DNA from: Pempheris klunzingeri | Taxonomy: Eukaryota; Chordata; Actinopteri; Acropomatiformes; Pempheridae | DNA: 64,000 nt | Assembly: GCF_042242105.1 (NCBI RefSeq) | Contig: NC_092013.1 | Coordinates: 12,207,618-12,271,617 of the forward strand | Reading direction: 5' to 3' | Shown here: piece by piece, positions 1 through 32,931 of the stretch | Numbering within the stretch: position 1 is the stretch's first letter | How the letters are laid out: each line of letters starts with the position of its first letter | The notes under the pieces: model-generated | Told to the model about the DNA's origin: nothing | Seen by the model: only the letters and a program-made list of their open reading frames with translations | Databases searched by the model: none | Program-made: the position numbers and the translations under genes

Positions 1-20596
<20,596 letters not shown>

Positions 20597-20600
<4 letters not shown>

Positions 20601-20737
20601 GGTGCGGGCGTGGCTCTGTGAGGAGCATCCAGCAGCATGGATCTGCCAGGGTAGACAGGGAGACTAGAGAAGGGCAGAGTAGTCTGACCAATGAGCTGGC
20701 ACGTCACCAGGAGGAGCGACTCTGGTGCTGCTGGCAT
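20597..20737 (-). CDS. upstream ORF overlapping the cacna1d start codon
   Basis: In the 5'UTR part of the first coding exon, an ATG at 20737-20735 opens a 46-codon frame. It begins [10 protein letters not shown], ends RATPAP, and stops at TGA 20599-20597. That TGA overlaps the cacna1d ATG as ATGA. The frame is +1 relative to the main ORF, and its start context (ATT ATG C) is weak. Such an overlap would allow leaky scanning or termination-reinitiation control of channel translation. No function of the peptide is implied. It is real only if transcription or splicing includes this stretch. Confidence 0.5.
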
Positions 20738-20929
20738 AATTTGCCTCTGAAAATGAGGAAAAAAGGGGAGAAGAGGAGGTATCAGTACATTTCTTACTTT
20801 TTTCTAGGAATAAAAGAATCATTGATATTGCTTTTAGGAAAGAGCAGAGCGCATTACACCTGTCCTCAAATCACTACATTCTCTTCAATAAAACACAAGA
20901 TTAGACTTTAAAGGTTCTTCTGCATGTCG

Positions 20930-21240
20930 ATTTCCTCAACATATACGTTAGACCTGCTGAAAAGCTCTTCAGACCTCTCAGGTCAGCTGGCTCTGATCTT
21001 CTTCATCATTCTCAAGTCAGTTCTTACAAGGCCACCTTTAGTTTTCTGCCCCAAGATGCTTAATAGGCTTCCTGAGGACCTGAGATGTTAAATTTGCATT
21101 ATTTTGTGTCATTATTACTATTTTTATTACTGTTAATATAATTATTATCGTGTATTTTTTTTTATCTCTCTTCTTGTTCTTTCTCTTTCCTTTTTCTAAT
21201 GAACTGTGCAGTATAAATAAAGCTTGCCTTGTATCAATCA
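20930..21240 (+). mobile_element. LINE-like 3' remnant
   Basis: The stretch at about 21038-21085 translates as VFCPKMLNRLPEDLR. This resembles the degenerate LWNSLP.DLR ending of fish non-LTR retrotransposon ORFs. It is followed by a T-rich stretch and TATAAATAAAGC. Upstream reading frames are broken. It lies in the intron upstream of the first cacna1d coding exon. Confidence 0.45.
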
Positions 21241-22732
21241 AATGTGTTTTCTTTGTCCAACTTAAGTACCGGCAATCCAGCACAAACCCTAATATTTCTG
21301 CTTGAAGATGGAGCTAAATCAAAAGATGTCTTTCCCAGTGGTTTGACATCCTGTACAGTACAGTGGTTGCTCCAAATGGGCTCAAAGGCAAGGGGAGGTC
21401 AGTGAAGTAAAAAGGTGTAGGTGTCATTCATATTGGTATATAGAGCACATACTACTGGTCTATAATTAATGCTTTAGACCATATGAGAACTTTTAGTTTA
21501 GCTTAGACATAATTAACATTTAAGAGTAAAAGGTGGACAATAAGTCAATTTGAAGGGTAAAGGAGCAAATGAAATGATTCCACAATGTCATCAAATGTGA
21601 AATGCATCCTGTTGTATGCATCAAACCTAAAAGAAATATGGCAGGCTGGCTCTGGTGTTGCAATCGAGTGTCTACATTTAGTCAACAATCCAAAATGTAC
21701 TCAACCTGAACATATTCATAGCATATTCGGGGAGGAGGGGGGGGGGGTATGAAAAGCAGATGAAGACAGCTCAAGCCAAAGCACACACACAAATTAAGCT
21801 GTAAATTCAGAGCTGCCACTCTCAGGCATCACTTGGTCACATCAGTTGTGTAAGTCCTTGAACTGCGAGCAGGCCCCGCAGAGGAAGAAACAGAAAAGGT
21901 CACATTGCAGTGATGCTCCAAAGAAGAATTGCTCTTCATATTGCACAGGAAAATGTGATACGAGCGTTGCTGTGATGTAAGACTGCACATCTTGGTGGTG
22001 AATTCAGGCTGCCTGCTTCACATTTCCTTTGTGCTACGATGGGTGCCTTCATGTAGCCGAGGCTAGTGCAAGCCCAATATGTGAACAATGCGTATTAAAT
22101 GCGCTTATTTTGGAATATTAATTTCACTGCTGCATCGACAGCGTCGACCGTGCACCCGTGATGGGAATGAACACTGACGTTTCCATGAGCGCTTCGTGAC
22201 AAAATAACCATCATCAAGCGTCCGCATATTTCTCCTTGGACACCACCAAGGTAGGATATGGTGAAATCCCCCCCCCCTCCCAAAAAAAAAAAAAAAATGA
22301 TGTGAAATGACAGCCCCACTCCGGGCGCTCATAGTGAAAATTGAGCAGCGCACGGCCGTCAGATGGTCCTCGCTCAGCAGAAACAGCTGGCAACGTTGTT
22401 ACAACAAACCTCAATCAGCAGTGCTCTCACACTCAGGGCTAAAATAGTGGACAGTCCACATGAGCAGAGCCCACCTCAGTTTGTAGGAAAGCTCCCAGCC
22501 CTGACCAGGCTCTGCTAAAGAATCTATTCCCATGTATTGTTATGACAAGGAGATGAGTCCCCTCCTCTGAATCCACTAAGCATGACAGCGTCGAGAGGAA
22601 AGTGGCCATTAATAACTGCTGTCCTCTGACAATAAAGAAAAAAGGCATCATCACTGCCTGCATGCAGGAAAACGCAGCTATGCTAAGAGGCTAACTTCAG
22701 TTTGTGGAGCAGAAACCAGCACGGTGCGGTAC

Positions 22733-23100
22733 CTTTTTTCTGAAGACTTTATAATTCAGCCGCGGTCCTCTCCGCTCGGTAACGCGGCTCCAGTGTTTCG
22801 GAGGGCGAAAAACGCAGGTCCGGTCTGAAAGGGAGGTCTAAAATTCATCCGGTCCGAGAGAGCAGGAGGGACACATGAAGCCTTGTGCATTAATTAAGCT
22901 CTTCCATGGTGATCTGGAGAGCTGGAGACGGGAGAGTGCGCACCAGACAACAGAGCATCCTCGTCCGCTGCCTGCTTATCGTCACGGCGCCAGTGAACAG
23001 TGAAACGAGTGCACATCAGAGAGCGAGCGAGCTCCCGATCCTCCTCCTGGTCCCCGCTCTCCTGCTGCTGCACAACACCCAGCTCACATCAAGTAGGTGA
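22733..23100 (-). promoter_or_regulatory. CpG-rich region, probable cacna1d promoter / non-coding first exon
   Basis: CpG dinucleotides are clustered here (CGCGGTCC, AACGCGGC, GCGAGCGAGC) in otherwise AT-rich DNA. On the minus strand a potential donor AAAAAG|GTACCG lies at 22733/22732. It could pair with the TTTTCAG acceptor above 20746, giving a non-coding exon 1 and a roughly 2 kb intron. An ATTATAAAG element is also present on the minus strand. The transcription start is not determined. Confidence 0.4.
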
Positions 23101-24424
23101 CCCCAGCGCTACCTGCTCGTGGCTCTCCTGCAGAAGGTGACACTCTGCAAACTGGGTGTCACATGTAGCGTGCACTAATCACGTGAAGGTCACTGTGAGA
23201 GGGAGAGAGAGCCCGTGAGGAGGTGCAAACTGTGGGAGTCTGTGTTTTCCAGGTTACAGATGGAGAGCTGAAGATGGGAAATGTTCAAGAACAGGCTCAG
23301 CAGCTCATCTTGTTAAACACATACCGCTTTCTTAAAAGGCACCATTCACAAAGGGCTCATAAGATGTAGCTAATGGCTTTATTATGGTCACTAAATCATT
23401 TAATAAAGCTTTATAGGTGATTCATGGGTCATAAACAAGAACAAATCCTAAGTTGCCATGGTTTGAAAACTCCTATCCCATGTAAATAATGCTGTTCTAA
23501 ATGTTAGTAATCCATTAATAAATCCTCCTGGGTTACTCACTCTCTGATAAGCTATCACACATAGGGTTGTACGCATTAATAAGTTATTGATATATTGATT
23601 GTCTGTAGCATTTTTTTCTTTTTAGAAATAAGGTGTAAGTAATAAGGTGTAAGTAAAATGTTCTTATTAATGGCTCATTTAGTGATCTTTAAAGCAGTAG
23701 TAAATTATATATATCAACCAATCAGAGCAACCTGTGAACCCTTTAAAAAGCCGTCCTCTTGAATGTAATCACCATCTATAGCATTTGAATAGCACAGACA
23801 TATTGGACCAGTCATTTTTGGATGCCAACGTAAGCTGGGAGCAGCACTTGTAAAGAAACAATGTGGTCTGCCATTTTTGTTGCACTTGAAGTTGGCGCTG
23901 GTGTTGCAGGAAAACCTGGCAGACGTATCGGCCTTTAGACAAATACAGTGACGTAATGACGTGGCTCTCTAGCCTGTGGAAAAGCAAAATGGTTCTTAGA
24001 AGGTTCGCAAGTTGACCCAATTTGCAAACCGTCCCCAATGCTAGCCGAGAACTTGCACCGGGTCCACATTGGGGGACGTCGTGCTGGGGGTATAAGAGTA
24101 CAGCAGGTTTGCGGATGTCTGCTCTAAGATGATGGGAAACAGTCAAACAAGAACTTAGTGCCATATGGCGTAATACACCAAAATGCTCTGGTGCGGTTAC
24201 CAGGTCCTGTACACAGGAATCATTTGAACTGTAGTCAAGTGCCATCCACTATAAATACTACTGTATTAACTGATTTTTGTGTTCACTTTGGCGCAGCGTA
24301 CGAGTTGTGAACACTGACATGTCATCACATTTTATGGTGAAATGGTGAACGTCTCGGCAAACAGCAGGTTATTTATACATCCATCAGAAACCGAGCAATA
24401 TTCACTTGAAGGTGTGTTAAGGTC

Positions 24425-24640
24425 TCCTGAGGGAAACATCTGGCTCCTCAGCTGCTAAATGCTCCATTGTGTTCACCAGCTAGTTACTAACTGTGTGTGT
24501 GTGTGTGTGCCGTTTATAGAGCAAAGCAGGTAGAGTACAGTGGGTTTTCAGAGGTTTTCACAGTAAACAGCTGTGGACTAAACCGACAATATGAATGCAG
24601 TGTGAGAGTGAACCGAAACAGTGAAGTTGTGTCAGTACAG
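24425..24640 (+). repeat. dispersed repeat, related to 3670-3780
   Basis: Contains GCTAAATGCTCCATTGTGTT then CACCAGC, a TG tract, and GAGTGAACCGAAACAGTGAA. These are the same ordered blocks as the copy near 3.7 kb. Confidence 0.55.
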
Positions 24641-26042
24641 CTAAGCAATAAGCTCTATAAAGCAGATTCAGGTTATACTTCTCTGTAGGTTCATCACTAC
24701 AAGTGACCCTCCTCACATTGTTTTGAAGTTGTCATTTGACAATTATCAATTTTAGCTGCTTCAAATAATTTATTCCTTGAATCAAATTGACATGATGAGG
24801 ACGTCATTCAGCTGAGGTCGCCATAACCCAGACTAATCTCTGCTTTAATCATATGTCTCTCCTGCCAAAGTCTGTGAAAATGTGTCATTTCCTCTGATAA
24901 TTTGTCGCCCTTCATCAAATTGCTTCCTTCTGAACTACATTTCCCATTTGCCTCCAGTGCAAATGTCCCTGATGACAAAGTAAGTCAACACCACCCTGCC
25001 TGATCTAGTTGTGACACACACACCTCTCTCCCGATACACCAGCTCTTTGTAAACAAGTAGATTCTGGGATTTTCCAGTTGTATGTAGCTAAATAAAGCAC
25101 TGTCCCCTTACCTACTTATTTTATCTGTAGAAAGTGTGATTAATTTAATATTAACTACATTTTACAAAATGCTTTCCATAAGATGTTGTAAAAAATACAT
25201 TGTTACTGTCATTACTGGACTCTGGAAGAGTAAATTCTCATTGGTCATTTTGTGGTGTTAGTTTGCAAAAGGCATGACGTCTTAAGCCAATACTGTTAAT
25301 ATTTTCCAACCACAAAAATACTTTTATTTGTAAGTAGCAAAAGACAGTCTGGTAACTGCAACAGCACCACAAGGCACTTGTACATCATTCATTCATACAG
25401 CTTACACATTAATCCCACCCTCATGAAAATCTAATGACCAAATGATAGCTCTGACCCACAGAGGACCCTTTAAAAACTCTTCTCTTGATTTTATTGTCAG
25501 TGACTTGTTCCGTAAGTATCAAGCCTCTTTAGTAACACAAACACTGATAAAACAGCAACTACTAAGCAAGGGTGGCTTTGTAGTTGCATTGTGATATAAA
25601 AGTTTTTCAATTAAGTGTTTCTTTTTTCTACATAATATTGTCTTATTACTTATTACTTTCATTAAAATCCACAATAGTACAGCATAAAAACAGAAACTGA
25701 TAAAGTAAAATGTTTTAGTTGCAGTTTTTCCCCAAATAGCAGCGTCCACAGTTCAGTACTACTGAGCTATTATTGTCAGCGTTGTAGAAATCCTACCTGC
25801 CTGAGTAGAGCAGCTGAGACGAGGCCTCTGCTTCACCTATATGTCCCTGCTGACAACAAAGAGCAGAAAACACTCATCTTCTTCCCTGGCGGGCTGGTCA
25901 GTGAGTGAGCTGTGGTGTTCGGTGAGAGGTGGAGAACAACTGGGCGAGGAAGGAGCGACGAGGCTCACAGTATCAACTTACCTGTCTGCCCAGGATAATG
26001 GTTTCTTCTTGAATCGCCTTGAATTATTCACCTATGGATAAG

Positions 26043-26044
26043 GT

Positions 26045-26096
<52 letters not shown>

Positions 26097-26111
26097 TGTG
26101 TGTGTGTGTGT

Positions 26112-26171
<60 letters not shown>
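26043..26171. repeat. (GT)n microsatellite, long
   Basis: About 128 bp of GT with a few C interruptions. The valine/cysteine and threonine/histidine frames over it are artefacts. Confidence 0.97.
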
Positions 26172-26175
<4 letters not shown>

Positions 26176-26749
26176 CCGGTAACCGTGTGGCTGTGTGTGA
26201 CAAATGGCAGGAAATGGTTTGGTCATATTTTTTGTACATTTTGTGCTTAAGAGGCAATTTATTCATTAAATATGATTTTGAACACTTTGTCTTGTAATTC
26301 AAGGGTGGGCAAGAGACTTCAGGAAATACATGATAGAAAGGAACAATGATCACATTTGTCCCTTTTACCAACACGGACTGAAAGATGATTAATGTAGTAT
26401 TTGATTTACTGTGATTAAGAGCAGCTTCAAAGGGTGTAATTTGAGTTCAATCAACACCTTCATACAAAGCCAAATATAATCAGTTTCTGGTTTGGGTTTA
26501 ACTGGGAGGTATTTCTGTTATTTTTTGCACTCTATCATAGATATGCGTTTAGAGAAACAGGCAATGTGATTTAATGTACAATACATTTTCTTAATTGAAT
26601 ACAAAAGAAATGCACAATTTCTGTGACACCAGAATCTTATTTCCTGTCTTATGTGATCCTTTGGTGCACTGACTTCCTGGAGTCTTGTTGTCACTGTGAA
26701 TCACACATGAATAAAACCGTGTGCTTGGATTAAACAACGAGGCTGTAAT

Positions 26750-26965
26750 GTCTTAATAAGTGAGCTTTAGAGGTGCATATCCAGGCTAGCTGTTTCTCCC
26801 TTTTTATAGCATTTATGCTAAGCTAGGCTAATTGCTAATTGCAGCCTCCAATTTCCCATTTACTACATAGAAAATTAGAGCAGTATCGACCTCTTCATCT
26901 AATTCTCGTAAAAAAGAATTGTGTATTCCAATGCCAAAGTAAATACTGAAATATATTTCTTGAGG
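26750..26965 (+). repeat. fish dispersed repeat, unit 1
   Basis: Ordered blocks AGTGAGCTTTAGAGGTGC, GGCTAGCTGTTTCTCCC, TTTATGCTAAGCTAGGCTAA and CAGTATCGACCTCTTCATCT form a repeat I recognise as abundant in teleosts. A diverged partial copy follows at 27128-27275 in the same orientation. Confidence 0.6.
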
Positions 26966-27127
26966 TGTGTCTCTTGTTGATCCTTTAAATTACCAACAAA
27001 TTCCATTTCATATTTAATTAATAATTTGCCTACCTAAGAAATAGTTCCAGCACAGAAGCCTTCACAAAAACCACAACTTTCCATTGTTATATTTTGGTTT
27101 TCTACAGATTAAATGAACGAGATATAG

Positions 27128-27275
27128 TAGAAAGTGTTTATGAGTGAGCTTTAGAGGAGCTGGTAGGCCGTCTGTTTCCCCCTGCCTCCAGTCTTTACAC
27201 TAAGCTACACAAACACCCTGCAGTCTCTAGCTTCAGAAAGCAAATAAGAATACCCAAAACGACTAACTATTCAAT
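27128..27275 (+). repeat. fish dispersed repeat, unit 2
   Basis: GAGTGAGCTTTAGAGGAGCT, then GGTAGGCCGTCTGTTTCCCC and CAGTCTTTACACTAAGCTAC. Same family and orientation as the unit about 160 bp upstream, but diverged, so probably a separate insertion or an old tandem copy. Confidence 0.6.
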
Positions 27276-28597
27276 GGTTTCTAATGTGCTGACAGCCTTC
27301 CCATCTAGGACTCCGATTTAAACGTAATATTGGAAGTGCTTTTCACTTCATTAGGAAACATTACTATTGTTTCTTTTCCCCAACTATACTCTTAAGAAAC
27401 GTTTCTTTTTTCCCCATTTTTCCTCTCTTTTCTCCTGTTGTTCACAGCCTAAGAATCTCTGCACTGATGGTTTCCCTACACAGATCGCACTATGGCGGTG
27501 AGGATGGTGGTAGCTGATGTGCATGTATCTGTGTGCGTTTGTGTTGTAAGATTGTCTTCAAACGCTGCGTCTCTCTCTTCCCCTTCAAACACACACAAAC
27601 CCAGCCTGTAGTTGCCAGTAGAAAAGCGCAATGCAGTTCATTTTTACTGAAAATGGAGTAAAAACACAGACAGAGGGTGCAGGGGCCCCCAGGGACCATG
27701 GATGCCATTTGGCTCAGTACTGCAGACTACCCCCCACCTCCAGTTTGATCTGTTTCTTCACTCTCGGTGCCACCAGACTCTCCCAACCAAAATGAACAGA
27801 ATTCAAATATGGTAATTCACTTTGACCCTGAATCATTCAACAACCGATAACAACAACAGATAAAGGAACAGGTTGAAAGGAATATTATAATCTTATTATT
27901 TTCACTGTTTTCTATTTCTGTCTTTCCAATGATCTCTATGAGGATGTTGCCTTGAGCAGATTGTAATCCGTGCATAAGCAAATCAGACAAATATCATTCT
28001 GCACTAAGCTTCGACTACTAATTCAGCTGTTGGGGAAGGCCCTGGTTAAATGTTGTCTTCAGCCAACCCCTAAAAGGATTAGGATGTGTTGACTCAATAA
28101 AAATATGTTCAGTTTACACATGCAATTTATAGTGAACAGCTGTTGTGTTCTATTTCTACCTCTTTGTAAACGCACATAGCTTTTACTCTATGTCTTTTAT
28201 CCCTCAGCCTCACCCGCCCTCTCACCCTATCCCCTCCTCTCTTTTCCGCAGCTCTTTCTAAATCAGATTGCAATAAATCTACATGAGTACTTCACTCATG
28301 TGCTCATAAGCTGGAAAACTGCTATTCTCTTCCCAGTATCTGCCTCATTTTCACCTCAGTCTCATTCAGCATTTCTGTATCTTCACTCGCTGCACATCTG
28401 AAATCTTCTTTTTTTTAAATCATATGGTGGTAATGAAGGTTTTGGATATTTGAAATGAGTTTGAATGTTAGCACGTGCGACTTGATGTCCAATTTCCTGG
28501 CCTGACCAGGCATACAAAACCTGGTTAGAAGGCACTGATGCAAAAGCACCCATGCAACAATCAGTGCTTTTGCATGTTTATGAGAGCTGTGTGTAGA

Positions 28598-28705
<108 letters not shown>

Positions 28706-30246
28706 GGAGTGTGTTGGTGGAGCTGCTTGAAGGAGAGCAGTAGTGATGGAGCCTGAAAGCCCTGCAGCGCAGCTGTTCTCCCAGTGCATCGTCAACTTCA
28801 CTGCTGAGCCCACAACACACGCTCAGCCTTAACCCCTGCTCGCACACTCCACTCTTCTCTCTGAATCTTCCTCTCTCTCTTTGTTGTCTCTCCTTTTCCT
28901 CCTCATCCACTCTCTCTGCTTATCTAAAGCTCGCCATCTGAATCTTTATATCTATCATCTTCAAATAGTTCCTTTATCCACCACTTAAATTATCGAATTT
29001 ATTCACCAATCCCGTCTGCCGTGGCCATGTTCTGGCATCGCTCCCTCAGTCCTTTTCATTTCTTTTGTGCCCTTAACCCAGCCCAAACCCCTACCTCCAG
29101 GATGATCTAGCAGTCCAGCTGTGAACAGCTGTATGACTGAATGCGCTGTTGATAAGTCAATCATCCTATGCTCTTGTCTCATGCACTGTCAGGGGGTGGG
29201 ACATTTGGTTGACAGACAGCTCTCAGATAGAAGGGCAAGCGCTATGTCATCATGGTGACTGCAGAGCAATTTAAGGAAATGGAGTGATAAGAGCAGAGTG
29301 GAAGAGGCTCAAGCCTGAAGGAGCGACTGGCATTAAAGCAATGTACCAAGCTTCATGGATGTTTGTGTGCGATTCTATGCATATGAGTGTGAGAATATTC
29401 CTGAGTTCATTGCTGTGTGTAAGTGTGCACACGTGCACATGTCAGCATGCCTGAGTGCATGTGCACATATGTAGGCCTGTCTATGTGCAAGTGCGTTGTG
29501 CATCTACATTTGTACAGCTTCAAAAAACCTATCAATCATTCAAGGCCAACAATGCAGAGCACACTTTTGTTTACCCGAGTCGTGCATTGTGTTTGAAGAG
29601 CCACACACATGCTCTGTGTTATATTAAGGCATTGTTTCAAAAGTGGTTGCTTTGCTCCTCTTTTTCTGCCAGAGAGATTAAAAATAGAAACATTCATGCT
29701 CTCTGAATGTACTTTCCCTCCAGGAAGTGTGCAGTTGTGGGTGTCTGACATTGGCTACACACCATCACGTGGCATCTTCTTCCCAGGCTACCATTGGCTG
29801 GCACCTGTGGGGCTCTGTGAAGAAAAGCTTTTCTGACAGGACCCAGGAGCCCAGAGGAGTTGCTGGAAACTGGGAGAAGGACAATGTCGGTGGAACCAGG
29901 AGAGGAGTGGGGGGGCTTGAGAGATGGCATCACCATGGCTGTGAGCGTGGAGGTGCCGGGATGTGACCTCCCATCTACAGCAAAGGGCAAGAGATGATCA
30001 CATGGCTGAAGAGGTGAAGAGAGGAGATGAATGAGGGACAGAAGAGGACGATGATTTGCAGGAATGACACTCAGGGAGCACATGTCATGATCATATAAGT
30101 TCAGCTGACACTCAAATTCGTTGTCACTTTATTTCACTGTTGACAAAAACACTATCCACATTTGGATTTTGTCTATAAGGTGATGGTTTCTAATAAATTT
30201 GACCCCAAAAATTGATCGAGTATTCTCTGATTTCATCTAACACTGT

Positions 30247-30306
30247 TGTGAATTGGCGCTATATAAATAAAGATTGAGTGAAAATAAAGATTGATTGATT
30301 GATTAA
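30247..30306 (+). mobile_element. retroelement 3' tail fragment
   Basis: TTGGCGCTATATAAATAAAG followed by GATTGATTGATT repeats. This is the familiar end of a teleost LINE/SINE family, here without its body. Confidence 0.55.
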
Positions 30307-32486
30307 TAATGAATTCATTAATGAAAAAAGAAAAAAACAGCTTGGTCCTAATGTTTTTCTTACTTCAGTTATTGGCTGGTAAAGTGGATTGAACTGTCCT
30401 TAGAGTCATCATTTATTGAGGCTATCATCCTACATTTATGAGGAGACAGTGTCCTCTGCTGTGTAATGTTAGGAATACAACTGGCCTGTAACAAAAGGTC
30501 GTTCAAAATGGAGTAATAAAACATAGCGAGTGTTCATGCTGCACATGCAAGATAACATCCTCCTGATTTTTCCATATATAATGCCTCACTGATTTATTTC
30601 TATATTCTACTTACATCAGTGTATGTTTTTTGGTGACCTTGCATGTCATGCAACAAACAGTACAATGATTGATCTGTCAAGGCTCAAATAAAATAGATCA
30701 CTCTCTATTGTAATCCCAAAAGATGTTGGATTGTGTATGATGTTTGTGTAATATTTGCTCACTGCTCCCCAATAAGACTGACACTGTACAATGGTTTTGT
30801 TACTACCCCTCTTCTCTGTTTAGTGGAAGACTCTGGACTGTACCACATCTGCAGTTTAAGACTGAAAAACTTTAATCTGTTTCTAAATAATCCAGTCACT
30901 CAATGACAGTTTGTACTTTTGTGCCTTTAAAAATAGCACATTTTGGCAAAAGGTCCCAGACAAAACAATGTTTTAATGTGCCTCATATTTTATTGATTCT
31001 GCTCAGCTGGCATGTTAAGACACAGCAGGTGACCTGTGGAGACAGTTCAAATGTACCATCAAAGATTATCCTCTAGATGGCAGGCCAGCTCTCTCCATAG
31101 TGATAATCCTCTTAGATGTTTTGTGTGCATGCATGTTTGTGCAAATGCTGCAAATCAAACATCAGCAAACGGTTTTTAAAAAATCATGAAATCATCAAAA
31201 GACTTATTACAATTCGCATATATTATAAGTAAGAGCAACACCTTAGCTTTTTGATTCGACACATATCTAGTTTCACGCGATATAATTCATGTACAGTAAA
31301 AATATATTGCAGTGTCCTGTATAACCGGTGTGTGCTGTTTCTATCTACACAATCAAAAATGTAACTTCAAAGTGTGTGAATGGGAAATTTCAATATTTTA
31401 CAAAAAGGAAAAATGATGTCGGATTTCCTATTTTATTTTCATGGCAGCAACTCTCACAGAGGAGCAGTTTAAGTTGCTTCTTTGCTGCACTACAGCTGTT
31501 TTACCTTTCAGGTAATTTAGAATTAGCGCTCAGCAGTGAGATTCAGGCATGTGTGTATATCTGGTCCATGAAATCTGCTACAGAGGGTTTATGGGGAAAG
31601 AACACAGTGTCCTCTGTCTGTAGAGTCACTGAGCTCACTGAGCGTCATGATGTGAGACAGGAGACCGAAAGAAAACAAAAGAGAAGAGGAGGAGACTCTG
31701 TGCAGTTCTGACCTTTGAGAGGTAAATGTCCATCTCATAAAACGCTTGTGCACAAAGTTAGCAATGTAAGTATGTAAACTGAGAATGTGATGAAAAAAAA
31801 CACTTCATAGACCTTACACTATAAAACATAAAGTACACAACTACATTACTATACTGTGTCGTATACCGCAGTGACACTGAAAAGAAACCACTCACAAAAG
31901 TAAAGATGAACAAAAATGATGAAGATGATATATAGCGTTCATTTTTCTGTCTTGCAATATTTGTGTTTTGGCGCCAGACTAAAAGTTGATTATAATGATT
32001 ACAGTGTGATGAGAGATGTAGAGAAGTTCAGCAGTGTCTGACCTTTTAAACATGTGTAATGTTCTGCTGAACTGAGTGAGCTGCTTTGGACTTGTGTTGA
32101 GAAAGTTTCATACATTTTTTAAATATATGAAATTCTGTTTTTTTGTGGATGCTGATTTTATACAAACATAATTATTACATATTTAAAACATATATTTCTC
32201 TTGCTTTCCATCTATTCTGTCTTTTGTTCTTTCCCTGTTTTTCCCTTTCCTGTTAATGCCACTTTCATTCATCGTATTCATTTCCTGTTAAATTTTTGAG
32301 AGCTACAAATTAGAGCCTGTTCAGATATGGGCTTTGGCAATAAGAGTGGTGTATTTGGTGTGTGTAAATAACAAAGAACAATCAACCATCAAGATCTGAA
32401 TTATTAGTTTAGACATGAAGCCAAAGTGAATCAGGGTGAGATGCTTCAAATGCCCCCCCCCCTCCTCCCAATTATCCAGCCCTTCC

Positions 32487-32522
<36 letters not shown>
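32487..32522. repeat. (AC)n microsatellite
   Basis: 36-bp pure AC tract about 410 bp upstream of the tkt start codon; it may lie in the promoter region. Confidence 0.95.
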
Positions 32523-32525
<3 letters not shown>

Positions 32526-32665
32526 TGCACATCCATAGCTGTGACACACCTCTACCATCCAAATAACACAGTAGCCAATAACATGAGTGCCATTGGATTT
32601 TAGCAGTAACACCCAGCTCACGTCACTGGGTTCCCCCCTCCCCTCCTCTTCTGTGTATTTTTGTG

Positions 32666-32668
<3 letters not shown>

Positions 32669-32702
<34 letters not shown>
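32669..32702. repeat. (GT)n microsatellite in tkt upstream region
   Basis: 34-bp GT tract about 230 bp upstream of the tkt ATG, in the promoter or 5'UTR. Confidence 0.95.
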
Positions 32703-32704
<2 letters not shown>

Positions 32705-32931
32705 AGTGTGTCCTTGTGCATCTATGTGCCTGCACGCCTGACAGGATAAATCCAGCCTCTGCTCCATTCTCTCTCTCTTTCTCTCTGACTCCATCACTCA
32801 CATACACACATACAGGTGCTGCTCTTTGGCAACCCTCACTCTCACACACACACATTCAAAACACACAAACTCGACACAGGATCGCAGTTGGTCCACTTTT
32901 CTGGTGCTGAGGAACTTGACATTTTGCCTTC

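Noticed and set aside
23769..24245. 158-codon minus-strand frame
   Set aside because: No recognisable domain, biased composition or splice-supported extension; probably chance.
26019..26374. Long frames over the GT microsatellite (Val/Cys or Thr/His repeats)
   Set aside because: Products of a dinucleotide repeat read in all frames; no non-repeat coding sequence.
29694..30083. 129-codon minus-strand frame
   Set aside because: No similarity recognised; overlaps GA/CT-rich DNA that keeps frames open.
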